Of a stretch of DNA of 64,000 bases, positions 56,211 to 64,000 are shown piece by piece. The position numbers were made by a program, and so were the translations under genes. The notes under the pieces were generated by a model. It was not told the DNA's origin and ran no database searches. It saw nothing but the letters and a program-made list of their open reading frames with translations. Every line of letters begins with the position of its first letter. The first letter of the stretch is position 1. Origin of the DNA: Pseudoalteromonas sp. A25 (GTDB lineage Bacteria; Pseudomonadota; Gammaproteobacteria; Enterobacterales; Alteromonadaceae); contig NZ_AP021846.1 of the NCBI RefSeq assembly GCF_009176705.1, positions 2,078,001 to 2,142,000 on the forward strand, in the 5' to 3' direction.

Positions 56211-56608
56211 AGTTACTTGCCCATCTTGCCCACAAAGGAGCTCATCTACTTGTTTTTATAAAACCCATTTGCACGACATATGCAAATGGCACACTCTAAA
56301 TAAACCTGTTTTTCCAAAAAAACGATCATTTTTCGTAAAAATAGGTTTACCCACAGACGATACGGTATAAAACCTTTGACAGTATATAAGGCCGTGCGCG
56401 CTTTTACAATTCTTGTTTAGATTGAGACGGTTGCGAATTAGCCAATGGTATAATATTTAATCTCAACAGAATATTTATTATACATATTTGCATAATTCTT
56501 AGAAAAATTGACTTTCCACCCTATTTTTACGTTAAAATGATCAGAATTTGCTTAACATTAGTATCACAACATAACAATCAGAGTTGTTATTTCATAGGAG
56601 ATAAATAG
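56211..56608. promoter_or_regulatory. Divergent sdhC/gltA promoter region
   Basis: 398 bp without a gene. An extended -10 element TGGTATAAT (56446-56454) points toward gltA, giving a leader of about 150 bases. An inverted repeat ATAACAA/TTGTTAT (56571-56590) lies just before the gltA ribosome site AGGAG and could form a leader hairpin. GTTAA-type tracts might be ArcA-like, but no confident box was found. The sdhC promoter was not resolved. Confidence 0.5.
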
Positions 56609-57895
56609 ATGGCAGATAAAAAAGCCACAGTACATATTGAAGGTCACGATCCGATCGAGCTTCCGATTTACTCAGGCACAGCTGGCCAAGACGTAATAGA
56701 CGTTCGCACTTTAGGCGCTCATGGCCACTTCACATATGACCCAGGTTTTATGTCTACCGGTTCGTGCGAGTCATCTATCACCTACATTGACGGCGGGAAA
56801 GGCGTATTACTTCATCGCGGCTACCCAATTGAGCAGCTTGCAAATAAGTCGAACTACATCGAACTTTGTTACCTTTTACTAAACGGTGAGTTACCGACAG
56901 CTGAACAACATGCTGAATTTGCAGATGAGATCACACGCAACACCATGTTGCATGAAAAAATTGCGGTTTTCTTCCAAGGATTCCGTGTAGACTCTCACCC
57001 GATGGCAATGCTTTGTGGCGTTGTTGGTGCACTATCATCTTTCTATCACGATGATTTAGATATTTCAGACTCAGAACAACGTCACCGTAGTGCTGTACGT
57101 CTAATTGCAAAACTACCTACAATCGCAGCAATGGCTTATAAGTACAACGTTGGTCAGCCGTTTGTATATCCTCGCAACGACCTAAGCTACGCTGAAAACT
57201 TTTTACACATGATGTTCTCAGTTCCAGCAGAAAAATATGAAGTAAACCCTATCCTTGCTAAAGCAATGGATAAAATCTTCATGCTTCACGCCGACCACGA
57301 GCAAAACGCTTCAACGTCAACAGTACGCTTAGCTGGCTCTTCTGGCGCTAATCCATACGCTTGTATTGCTGCAGGTATTGCATCACTTTGGGGCCCTGCT
57401 CACGGCGGTGCAAACGAAGCATGTTTGAACATGTTAGAAGAAATCGGTTCAGTTGACCGTATCGATGAATACGTTGCCAAAGCAAAAGATAAGAACGACC
57501 CGTTCCGTCTAATGGGCTTTGGTCACCGTGTTTATAAAAACTTCGACCCTCGCGCAACAGTAATGCGTGAAACATGTCACGAAGTGCTTAAAGAGCTAAA
57601 TATTCAAGATCCGCTATTGGATGTTGCTATGAAGCTTGAGCAAATCGCGTTAGAAGACCCTTACTTCATCGAGAAAAAACTGTACCCTAACGTAGATTTC
57701 TACTCAGGTATCATCTTGAAGGCAATTGGTATTCCAACGAGTATGTTTACCGTTATCTTCGCAATGTCTCGTACAGTTGGTTGGATCTCACACTGGGATG
57801 AAATGTTGTCTCAGCCAGGTCACAAAATTGGCCGTCCTCGCCAACTTTATACAGGCTACACGCAGCGTGATTACAAAGCTGCTTCTGATAGATAA
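56609..57895 (+). CDS. gltA: Citrate synthase (type II)
   Basis: A 428-residue enzyme condensing oxaloacetate and acetyl-CoA. Active-site segments are [15 protein letters not shown] (catalytic His), [14 protein letters not shown] (His) and [14 protein letters not shown] (Asp). The N-terminal extension and length match the NADH-sensitive hexameric gammaproteobacterial type. AGGAGATAAATAG precedes the ATG. It is transcribed away from the sdh operon and has its own terminator. Confidence 0.98.
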   Translation: MADKKATVHIEGHDPIELPIYSGTAGQDVIDVRTLGAHGHFTYDPGFMSTGSCESSITYIDGGKGVLLHRGYPIEQLANKSNYIELCYLLLNGELPTAEQHAEFADEITRNTMLHEKIAVFFQGFRVDSHPMAMLCGVVGALSSFYHDDLDISDSEQRHRSAVRLIAKLPTIAAMAYKYNVGQPFVYPRNDLSYAENFLHMMFSVPAEKYEVNPILAKAMDKIFMLHADHEQNASTSTVRLAGSSGANPYACIAAGIASLWGPAHGGANEACLNMLEEIGSVDRIDEYVAKAKDKNDPFRLMGFGHRVYKNFDPRATVMRETCHEVLKELNIQDPLLDVAMKLEQIALEDPYFIEKKLYPNVDFYSGIILKAIGIPTSMFTVIFAMSRTVGWISHWDEMLSQPGHKIGRPRQLYTGYTQRDYKAASDR

Positions 57896-57913
57896 GTATA
57901 TTTTATCTCAATC

Positions 57914-57939
57914 AAGGCCGCTAATTGCGGCCTTTTTTA
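57914..57939 (+). terminator. Terminator of gltA
   Basis: AAGGCCGC and GCGGCCTT form an 8-bp GC-rich stem with a TAATT loop, followed by TTTTATT. Confidence 0.92.
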
Positions 57940-57998
57940 TTGGCTTTAAACTGTAATCTATTTAAAATCCACGCTCCGCCAACCTTAAGGAACATTGC

Positions 57999-59216
57999 AT
58001 GAGTGATATTGCACAGCTGCGAAACGATTTTCCAGCACTTGATCAGATGACAGAAGGTAATCCTTTAGTCTACCTAGATTCAGGTGCCACCAGCCAAAAG
58101 CCTCAGTCTGTAATTGATGAGATTAATCGCTTCTATGCAAAAAACAACTCAAATGTACACCGAGGTTTACACACTCTGAGCGAACAAGCAACTTCACGTT
58201 ATGAAAAAACGCGTGAAAAAGTGGCTCAATTTATTGGTGCAAACGCGACAGAAATCGTTTGGACCAGTGGCGCAACACACAGCATTAATTTGGTAGCATC
58301 TGGATTAACGCAATATATATCGGATAACGATATTATTCTGATTACAGCCCTTGAACATCACGCAAATATTGTACCTTGGCAACAGCTTGCAATGCGTACT
58401 AATGCCAAGTTACAGGTAATTCCAGTTAACGAGCACGGTATAATCGAGACAAAACAAGCAATAAACATAATTGCTCAGCTAAAGCCTAAGATATTCGCCT
58501 GTTCTCATGCATCTAACACGCTTGGGAACATTCAAGATGTAAAAAAGCTAGTTGCTAAAGCTAAAGAGTTTGGGGCAATTACACTTGTTGACGGGGCACA
58601 AGCTTTTTTGCATTTAAGACCAAACATGAAAGAGTTAGATTGCGACTTTTATGTTTTTTCAGCACATAAAGCACTCGGCCCAACAGGCTTAGGCGTGCTT
58701 TATGGAAAATATAAACAGCTTAACGCTTTACCTGCTTACCAAACCGGCGGTGAAATGATCGAACAAGTATCGTTTGAAAAAACAACATTCCGAGACGCTC
58801 CCGCTAAATTTGAACCAGGTACCCCTAATATTTCCGCCGTGCTGGGCTTTAGCGCTGCGCTAGATTATTTAAATGACATTGAATTTACTTCACTACAGCG
58901 TTTTGAACAGTCTTTATATCGGTACCTAGTTAAACAGCTCTGTGCAATCGACGGTATTAAGCTTTACGGTGACTTAGAAAACAACATTGGCACCGCCAGC
59001 TTTACCTATAAGTCTGAACATCATTACGATTTTGCCATGCTACTTAATAGCTATGGTGTGGCTATCAGAAGTGGCCACCATTGCACACAACCACTAATGC
59101 AAACGCTAAACTTAAACGGTACAATTCGCGTAAGCTTAGCGTTTTACAATAACAAAACAGACATTGATAGATTTATTAACGCATTAAATGAGTGCATTGC
59201 GTTAATCGAAGGGTAA
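57999..59216 (+). CDS. csdA: Cysteine desulfurase CsdA (SufS-like)
   Basis: A 405-residue PLP enzyme that removes sulfur from cysteine. VYLDSGATSQKPQ and VHRGLHTLSEQAT open it; the PLP Lys is in FSAHKALGPTGLGVLYG, and the persulfide Cys is in RSGHHCTQPLM. It is followed directly by its sulfur acceptor gene (csdE), and tcdA faces it, which matches the E. coli csdA-csdE-csdL set. SufS is the alternative name, but no sufABCD genes are here. Confidence 0.93.
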   Translation: MSDIAQLRNDFPALDQMTEGNPLVYLDSGATSQKPQSVIDEINRFYAKNNSNVHRGLHTLSEQATSRYEKTREKVAQFIGANATEIVWTSGATHSINLVASGLTQYISDNDIILITALEHHANIVPWQQLAMRTNAKLQVIPVNEHGIIETKQAINIIAQLKPKIFACSHASNTLGNIQDVKKLVAKAKEFGAITLVDGAQAFLHLRPNMKELDCDFYVFSAHKALGPTGLGVLYGKYKQLNALPAYQTGGEMIEQVSFEKTTFRDAPAKFEPGTPNISAVLGFSAALDYLNDIEFTSLQRFEQSLYRYLVKQLCAIDGIKLYGDLENNIGTASFTYKSEHHYDFAMLLNSYGVAIRSGHHCTQPLMQTLNLNGTIRVSLAFYNNKTDIDRFINALNECIALIEG

Positions 59217-59221
59217 AATTA

Positions 59222-59629
59222 GTGACGTATCAGGAAATTTACGACAAATTGTCGAATACAACGAGCTGGCAACAGAGTTACCGAGAGATTATGTTACTCG
59301 GCAAGCAGCTTCCGCCTTTACCAGAGGTACTTAAAACTGATCTGGCAAAAGTGACTGGCTGCGAAAGCAATGTGTGGCTGCATATTGAGCTTGACGAACA
59401 ACAACAACACTTACTGTTAGTTGGCGATTCAGATACCCGTATCGTCAAAGGCCTGCTTGCCATTGTGCTGTCGATGTATAGTGGCCTAACACCCAGTGAA
59501 GCCAAAAAAATAAATGCGTATACTGAATTTGAAGCGCTTGGTTTAATTAAACATCTAAGCCCTTCAAGAGGAAATGGTATCAAAGCGATTGTAGACACAA
59601 TTCAAGCGCATGCATCCAAGTGGGCTTAA
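59222..59629 (+). CDS. csdE: Sulfur acceptor protein CsdE (SufE family)
   Basis: About 135 residues. The acceptor Cys is in KVTGCESNVWLH, and the C-terminal Y-S-G-L-T-P...F...L-G-L-x-x-x-L-S-P-S-R-G-N-G motif is typical of SufE/CsdE. The start is GTG 59222, preceded by GAAGGG at the end of csdA, 5 bp after the csdA stop. It takes sulfur from CsdA and stimulates its activity. Confidence 0.93.
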   Translation: MTYQEIYDKLSNTTSWQQSYREIMLLGKQLPPLPEVLKTDLAKVTGCESNVWLHIELDEQQQHLLLVGDSDTRIVKGLLAIVLSMYSGLTPSEAKKINAYTEFEALGLIKHLSPSRGNGIKAIVDTIQAHASKWA

Positions 59630-59663
59630 GGCTGTATTTTTATTTTATCAACTCTGTTGTATT

Positions 59664-59692
59664 TAAAGCGTCTGCTGCAACGCTTTATTTAT
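59664..59692. terminator. Convergent terminator between csdE and tcdA
   Basis: TAAAGCGT and ACGCTTTA form an 8-bp stem with an 8-base loop, with A/T tracts on both sides. It can serve csdE and, less strongly, tcdA. The remaining bases up to 59805 show no gene. Confidence 0.6.
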
Positions 59693-59805
59693 GAAAAACT
59701 TATGACTATTACTGCCAAATCACAGTTCTGCTTGCGACAAATGAACAAGCATTACCACCAGAGTTGATTGAAAGCCATTTAAAATAATTGGTAATGTTTT
59801 TAAAA

Positions 59806-60606
59806 CTAACAGGCCATCTGCTTTGCTTTTTTATCAAGATACTTGCGAATGGCTTTAGAGGCTGCAAAAAAACCAAACGTACCGGTGACCATAGTTGCAG
59901 AGCCAAAGCCAGTCGCGCAATCCATGTTTTTGCTTCCGTCAGCGTGCTGTTTAGCCATACATACCTCTCCACCTTCTGTTGGGTAAACCAACTGTTCGGT
60001 AGAATAAACGCAATCGACGCCAAACTTACGCTTTGGATTAGTTGAATAATTGTAATTTTTCCTCAGTAAATAACGCACTTTTGCTAGTAACGGATCTTGT
60101 GTTGTTTTAGCAACGTCACCAAATTGGATTTGGCTAGGATCTGTTTGTCCACCTGCGCCACCTGTGGTTATAACTGGGATTTTACGACGTTTGCAGTGAG
60201 CTATTAATGCTGCTTTTTCTTTAACTGCATCTATGCAATCAATGACATAATCAAAGTCATTGATATGCTCAGGAATATTATCCAGCGTGATAAAATCGTC
60301 TACTAACTGTACTTCACAGTTTGGGTTTATCTCCTTTAACCTATCACGCATTGCCTCTATCTTTTGCTCACCGATTGAAGCCGATAAAGCATGAATTTGT
60401 CGATTGACATTGGTTACACAAATATCGTCTAAGTCGATTAAACAGATATGCCCGACACCTGTGCGAGCAAGCGCTTCAGCTACCCAACTACCTACCCCTC
60501 CTATACCTACAACGCAAAACTTGGCTTCGCTCAACCAATCTAATTGCTGCTGACCATATAGGCGGCCAATTCCACCAAAACGTAACTGGGTTTGTTGCTG
60601 TGTCAT
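59806..60606 (-). CDS. tcdA: tRNA threonylcarbamoyladenosine dehydratase TcdA (CsdL)
   Basis: A 266-residue E1-like (ThiF/MoeB-fold) enzyme that cyclises t6A to ct6A in tRNA with ATP. The N-terminus RFGGIGRLYGQQQLDWL, nucleotide fold VVGIGGVGSWVAEALARTG and DLDDICVTNVNRQIHAL are diagnostic. A C-terminal hydrophobic tail (VTGTFGFFAASKAIRKYL) would anchor it to the membrane. It depends on CsdA-CsdE in E. coli, and those genes converge on it here. Last gene of the lpxK-ycaR-rluA-like-tcdA run. Confidence 0.96.
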   Translation of the reverse strand: MTQQQTQLRFGGIGRLYGQQQLDWLSEAKFCVVGIGGVGSWVAEALARTGVGHICLIDLDDICVTNVNRQIHALSASIGEQKIEAMRDRLKEINPNCEVQLVDDFITLDNIPEHINDFDYVIDCIDAVKEKAALIAHCKRRKIPVITTGGAGGQTDPSQIQFGDVAKTTQDPLLAKVRYLLRKNYNYSTNPKRKFGVDCVYSTEQLVYPTEGGEVCMAKQHADGSKNMDCATGFGSATMVTGTFGFFAASKAIRKYLDKKAKQMAC

Positions 60607-60607
60607 A

Positions 60608-61273
60608 CTACCACTCTAACTGCCAAGGATTTTGCCATTTGGCGAATTCCTCATGTTGAAATAATTCTGTAAAATGTTGTTGAGGACTCGGTTTAATAAT
60701 GTATTGCCTTACTACACCTTGCCATATAAACCGTAATGCATATGCGTGTAAATATACCCGATCGGCGCTTTGTCCACCGTATAGCTCATCGCCTAAAATT
60801 GGTGCCGATAAACTTTTTAAAGCGACTCTTAATTGATGGGTTTTACCTGTAAACGGCTTTAAAATGCATGCTCTTAAACCTGGCGCGACACTTATACTAT
60901 AAAACCGAGTTATGGCGGGGTTCTCGCTTGTTTTAAGAAGTTTATATGCACCTCGACGCGCTTTACCCATATCCCCTTTGATCCAACCTTGTTTTTTCTT
61001 TGGCTTATCTGTTATTAGCGCAAGATAGGCTTTATCTATTTTACGCTCTGCAAATAACTGGCTCAACTTATTGGCTGCAGCACTGGATTTTGCAAGTATC
61101 AGCAACCCTGAAGTCACTTTGTCTAGCCTATGAACAGCATACAACTTACAACCAAGCTGCTTTTCTAGTTGCACAACAAAACCGACCTCGCTTTCACTAT
61201 GAAAACTGATACCAGCGGCTTTATGTGCAATTACAAAATCGGGCTCATCCGCAACTAATTCAATATCTGCCAT
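60608..61273 (-). CDS. RluA-family pseudouridine synthase (TIGR01621-like)
   Basis: A 221-residue enzyme with the catalytic Asp in YAVHRLDKVTSGLLILAK and the GKTHQLRVALKSLSAPILGDELYGG segment. It lacks an S4 domain, which is typical of the short branch related to TIGR01621. The RNA target (tRNA or rRNA) is not assignable from sequence. It lies 1 bp before tcdA and 38 bp after ycaR. In many enterobacteria kdsB stands in this position after ycaR; it is absent here. Confidence 0.88.
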   Translation of the reverse strand: MADIELVADEPDFVIAHKAAGISFHSESEVGFVVQLEKQLGCKLYAVHRLDKVTSGLLILAKSSAAANKLSQLFAERKIDKAYLALITDKPKKKQGWIKGDMGKARRGAYKLLKTSENPAITRFYSISVAPGLRACILKPFTGKTHQLRVALKSLSAPILGDELYGGQSADRVYLHAYALRFIWQGVVRQYIIKPSPQQHFTELFQHEEFAKWQNPWQLEW

Positions 61274-61311
61274 GTTAGCGTCCAGTTATAAAATAAACCA
61301 AACAACAGTCC

Positions 61312-61509
61312 TTATCCGTGCCATTTCTCAACTTCATCTAAGCTTAGCTCTCTGGCTTCATCCTCAAGTAATACTGGGATATCTTCACGAATTGGATACG
61401 CAAGCTTTGCCGCTGTGCTGATAAGTTCGCTATTGTCCTTATCGTATTGTAACTTTCCCTTGCAAACAGGGCATGCCAAGATCTCGAGTAATTTTCTATC
61501 AAACGCCAT
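61312..61509 (-). CDS. ycaR: Trm112-family zinc-ribbon-like protein YcaR
   Basis: A 65-residue protein with [11 protein letters not shown] near the N-terminus and the [11 protein letters not shown] segment of the Trm112/UPF0434 family. Only the first Cys pair (C-P-V-C) is present, as in E. coli YcaR, so tight zinc binding is doubtful. It overlaps lpxK by 11 bp, matching the conserved msbA-lpxK-ycaR order. Its role, possibly as an activator of methyltransferases, is inferred from the family. Confidence 0.9.
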   Translation of the reverse strand: MAFDRKLLEILACPVCKGKLQYDKDNSELISTAAKLAYPIREDIPVLLEDEARELSLDEVEKWHG

Positions 61510-62479
61510 GATGAATCTCTTTTTGTTTTAAAATGTGCTTAATGGATAATTGCAATGCCTCGGTTGGCTTTGCATCCACACGTAAATAGTACCAGTTGTC
61601 TTTGGCAAAAGCCTGACATTTCACGGCATCTTTTTCAGTCATAAATAACGCTAAATCATTATATTCTGTAAAGTCATCGACGCCATAAGCGTAATGATCT
61701 CTAAAGTGCCGAGTTTTGACTATCTCAATACCCAGTTCGCTGAGGCTGTTTTCAAATCTTTGCGGGTTTCCGATAGCGCTGACCGCAACGCCTTGCTGTG
61801 GATATTGCTGTACAAGTTTGTTGTCTACAACACGATAGATACCTGATTGGGCTAACGTGTAACTCAACATCGCACCCGCACCATTTTCTATAACCAAATC
61901 GACGCTATTTAACCTTGTTGGTAACTCCCTTAGTGGGCCAGCCGGAATTAAGCAACCATTACCAAAGCGCCGTTGTGAATCAACAATACACAACTCAATA
62001 TCTCGATGCATTTTATAATGCTGTAAGCCGTCATCTGAAATAATAACATCTACGTTAAAACGCGCTTTAATAAGCTCACAACTTGCCTGCCTGTCACTGC
62101 CAATAACTATCGGACAATCCAGCCTTGAAGCTAGTAAAAATGGCTCATCGCCGACTTCTTCAACCGCACTGTCTCGGGTCACTAAATATGGATAATATGG
62201 TGCTTTAGAGCCATACCCTCTGCTTATTACTGCTACTTTTATGCCTAACGATTGCAAATAGGGTACTAACCACAACACAAAGGGAGTTTTACCATTGCCA
62301 CCGATCCCTATATTGCCCACAACAATCACTGGCACGTGAGCACGAAATGATTGACTCAACCCCAGCTTAAAAGATAAACGTCGAAGTGTGCTTATCACCC
62401 AAAAAAGAATGCTAAACGGTAAAAGTAAAAAGGTAAGCAGGCTTTTTGGTTGATACCAACTTTTCTCTATTGCACTCAC
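61499..62479 (-). CDS. lpxK: Tetraacyldisaccharide 4'-kinase
   Basis: About 326 residues, an inner-membrane kinase adding the 4'-phosphate of lipid A. An N-terminal membrane helix ([17 protein letters not shown]) is followed by the P-loop [18 protein letters not shown], the VISRGYGSK segment and the DDGLQHYKM motif. The start is GTG 62479, directly after the msbA stop, with GGAG seven bases upstream; earlier in-frame codons lie inside msbA. Coupled translation with msbA is likely. Confidence 0.94.
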   Translation of the reverse strand: MSAIEKSWYQPKSLLTFLLLPFSILFWVISTLRRLSFKLGLSQSFRAHVPVIVVGNIGIGGNGKTPFVLWLVPYLQSLGIKVAVISRGYGSKAPYYPYLVTRDSAVEEVGDEPFLLASRLDCPIVIGSDRQASCELIKARFNVDVIISDDGLQHYKMHRDIELCIVDSQRRFGNGCLIPAGPLRELPTRLNSVDLVIENGAGAMLSYTLAQSGIYRVVDNKLVQQYPQQGVAVSAIGNPQRFENSLSELGIEIVKTRHFRDHYAYGVDDFTEYNDLALFMTEKDAVKCQAFAKDNWYYLRVDAKPTEALQLSIKHILKQKEIHHGV

Positions 62480-62480
62480 G

Positions 62481-64000
62481 CTATGCTCCGTGCTGCATTT
62501 GGCATAACGCTGCGTATGTTCCACCCGATATAAGTAATGTTTGATGAGTACCTTGCTCAACGACTTTACCTTGCTCTAATACATAAATCCTATCTGATTT
62601 TTCGATGGTAGATAATCGATGGGCAATCACAATAGAGGTTTTGTCAGCCATTAGCGTATCCAGTGCATCTTGTATCAATCGCTCCGACTCTGTATCTAAT
62701 GCCGATGTTGCTTCATCTAGAATGAGAATAGGCGCGTTCTTTACGATTGCCCGTGCAATTGCAATCCGCTGCCTTTGTCCACCAGAAAGCATCACACCGT
62801 TTTCACCTACAACGGTGTCCAAACCATCTGGTAAGTCTTTTACGAACTCCCAAACATGCGCTTGCTTAGCCACATCAATTAGCTGCGCTTGCGATAAAGG
62901 CTGCTCTAAGCCATACATAATGTTGTTACCAATGGTGTCGTTAAACAAAACGACTTGCTGCGAAACAACGGAAAACTGGCGACGTAAATCTTTTAGTTTA
63001 TATTGCTGGATAGGAATATCGTCTAATAGTATCTCGCCCATCGAAATATCATAAAAGCGAGGAAGTAAATTAGATAAGGTGGATTTACCAGACCCCGAAC
63101 GTCCTACAAGCGCAATATTTTCACCCGGTTTAATATGAAGTGATAAGTCTCTAATAACGGGTTCTTGTTTAGTGGGGTAACAAAAGGTCAAATTATTAAT
63201 TTTGATCTCACCTTTGCAAGATGTGATCTCGAGTGTACCTGTGTCAAGCTCTGTGGGCGTATCAAGAATATCAAAAATACTCTGTGCAGCTGCGATACCA
63301 CGTTGTAGCTCACCATTCACATTCGCTAACTGCTTTAGCGGCCTAAGCATCATCATCATTGAAGATAGCAACGCAACAAACGTACCCGACGTAATCGTAT
63401 CTATCATCGACGGCATAGCAATAATCGCTAAAATCAATGCCATTGCACTTGCAGCTAAGATCTGAATAACCGAGACACTCAGTGCCCGCGTTGCATCCAT
63501 TTTCACCCGCTGTTGGCGGTTATGATTATTAACCTTAGCAAAGCGGCTTATTTCTTTATCTTGACCTTCAAAGCCATGGATCACTTTATGCCCTGCCAGC
63601 ATCTGCTCTGATCCCTTTGTGACCTCGCCCATTGCATCTTGAATATTCTTAGATATTTTTCTAAACCGTTTAGATACTACATTCACAATAATCGCAACAA
63701 GCGGTACGATAACTAGAAATATTGACGATAGTTGCCAACTTGCGTCAAACATCACAATTAATAAAAATAAGACAAATGCCCCTTCTCTAATCATAACTTG
63801 CAACGCACGTGTAATCGCCTGCTGAACTTGTTCAGTATCAAAAGTAATTTTAGAGATCATATCTCCATTAGAGTGTTGATCATGAAAAGAGACTGGTAAA
63901 AACAACATGTGCTCGTATAGTTGCTGCCTTAGCCTTTGTACCACTTGTGAGCCTAAGTAGCTTAAACAGTATGACGCCATGTAGTTAAACACGCCACGCC
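62481..64000 (-). CDS. msbA: Lipid A flippase MsbA (ABC transporter), 5' end outside the window
   Basis: At least 505 residues of an ABC half-transporter that flips lipid A-core across the inner membrane; the N-terminal one or two helices are cut off by the window end. The reading frame is open to position 64000 and the first residues (RGVFNYMASYCLSYLGSQVV) match MsbA's second helix region. The nucleotide-binding domain has Walker A ALVGRSGSGKSTLSNL, the signature LSGGQRQRIAIARA and Walker B ILILDEATSALDTES. It is followed by lpxK, the conserved lipid A gene order. Confidence 0.95.
   Translation of the reverse strand, partial: RGVFNYMASYCLSYLGSQVVQRLRQQLYEHMLFLPVSFHDQHSNGDMISKITFDTEQVQQAITRALQVMIREGAFVLFLLIVMFDASWQLSSIFLVIVPLVAIIVNVVSKRFRKISKNIQDAMGEVTKGSEQMLAGHKVIHGFEGQDKEISRFAKVNNHNRQQRVKMDATRALSVSVIQILAASAMALILAIIAMPSMIDTITSGTFVALLSSMMMMLRPLKQLANVNGELQRGIAAAQSIFDILDTPTELDTGTLEITSCKGEIKINNLTFCYPTKQEPVIRDLSLHIKPGENIALVGRSGSGKSTLSNLLPRFYDISMGEILLDDIPIQQYKLKDLRRQFSVVSQQVVLFNDTIGNNIMYGLEQPLSQAQLIDVAKQAHVWEFVKDLPDGLDTVVGENGVMLSGGQRQRIAIARAIVKNAPILILDEATSALDTESERLIQDALDTLMADKTSIVIAHRLSTIEKSDRIYVLEQGKVVEQGTHQTLLISGGTYAALCQMQHGA

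Noticed and set aside
59700..59765. Short plus-strand frame (about 21 codons) after csdE
   Set aside because: No ribosome site, no membrane or domain pattern, and it lies beyond the likely terminator.
59709..60023. Minus-strand frame of 104 codons at the 3' end of tcdA
   Set aside because: It is an antiparallel-frame shadow of tcdA, with no ribosome site or family resemblance.

Overview
The window is about 64 kb of gene-dense chromosome of moderate-to-low GC from a marine gammaproteobacterium. An Alteromonadales member, most likely Pseudoalteromonas, fits best: three TonB-dependent receptors, a sdhCDAB-sucABCD block divergent from gltA, msbA-lpxK-ycaR, E. coli-type LexA boxes, a RAYT/IS200-like remnant, and protein sequences close to E. 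coli but diverged. The genus is inference. No rRNA, tRNA, CRISPR array or prophage was recognised.

Layout. 1-10 kb: a periplasmic solute-binding protein, a large hybrid 7TMR-DISM histidine kinase, then a minus-strand cluster reading hydrolase, acetoacetate-decarboxylase-like protein, very large phytoene-desaturase-like flavoprotein, TonB receptor. 10-15 kb: a second binding protein; ccoG next to a PAS/sigma-54 activator, with a -24/-12 promoter and tandem palindromic sites between them; a GlxA-type AraC regulator; a MAPEG protein. 15.5-17.2 kb: rsmF and a possible small RNA. 17.2-23.4 kb: a complete trans-4-hydroxy-L-proline degradation locus in two divergent arms, ending in an M24 (Xaa-Pro-type) peptidase. 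23.5-25.8 kb: a ParD-like/methionine aminopeptidase pair, a 208-bp MITE-like element, a membrane protein, an untracked 27-residue membrane peptide and a decayed transposase. 25.8-40 kb: two TonB receptors, a Kelch protein, a glycosyltransferase/deacetylase pair, and a split SOS mutasome (dnaE2 apart from imuA-imuB, each with its own LexA box). 40-46 kb: a secreted trypsin-like protease and a five-gene operon with an RstB-like kinase first, three envelope proteins in the middle and an RstA-like regulator last. 46-58 kb: the TCA cluster. 58-64 kb: csdA-csdE facing tcdA, a pseudouridine synthase, ycaR, lpxK and msbA (cut by the window end).

How the genes work together. The hydroxyproline locus converts 4-hydroxyproline to 2-oxoglutarate, which the neighbouring sucAB/sucCD/sdh/gltA products use. 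With the M24 peptidase and the secreted protease it fits a bacterium that scavenges collagen-like peptides. The best candidates for undescribed biology are the sigma-54 control of a lone ccoG, the desaturase-like/ADC-like/hydrolase/TonB cluster, the kinase-bracketed envelope operon with a three-repeat 10-bp-phased box upstream, and the ParD-like/Map pair with a long perfect inverted repeat over its start codon.
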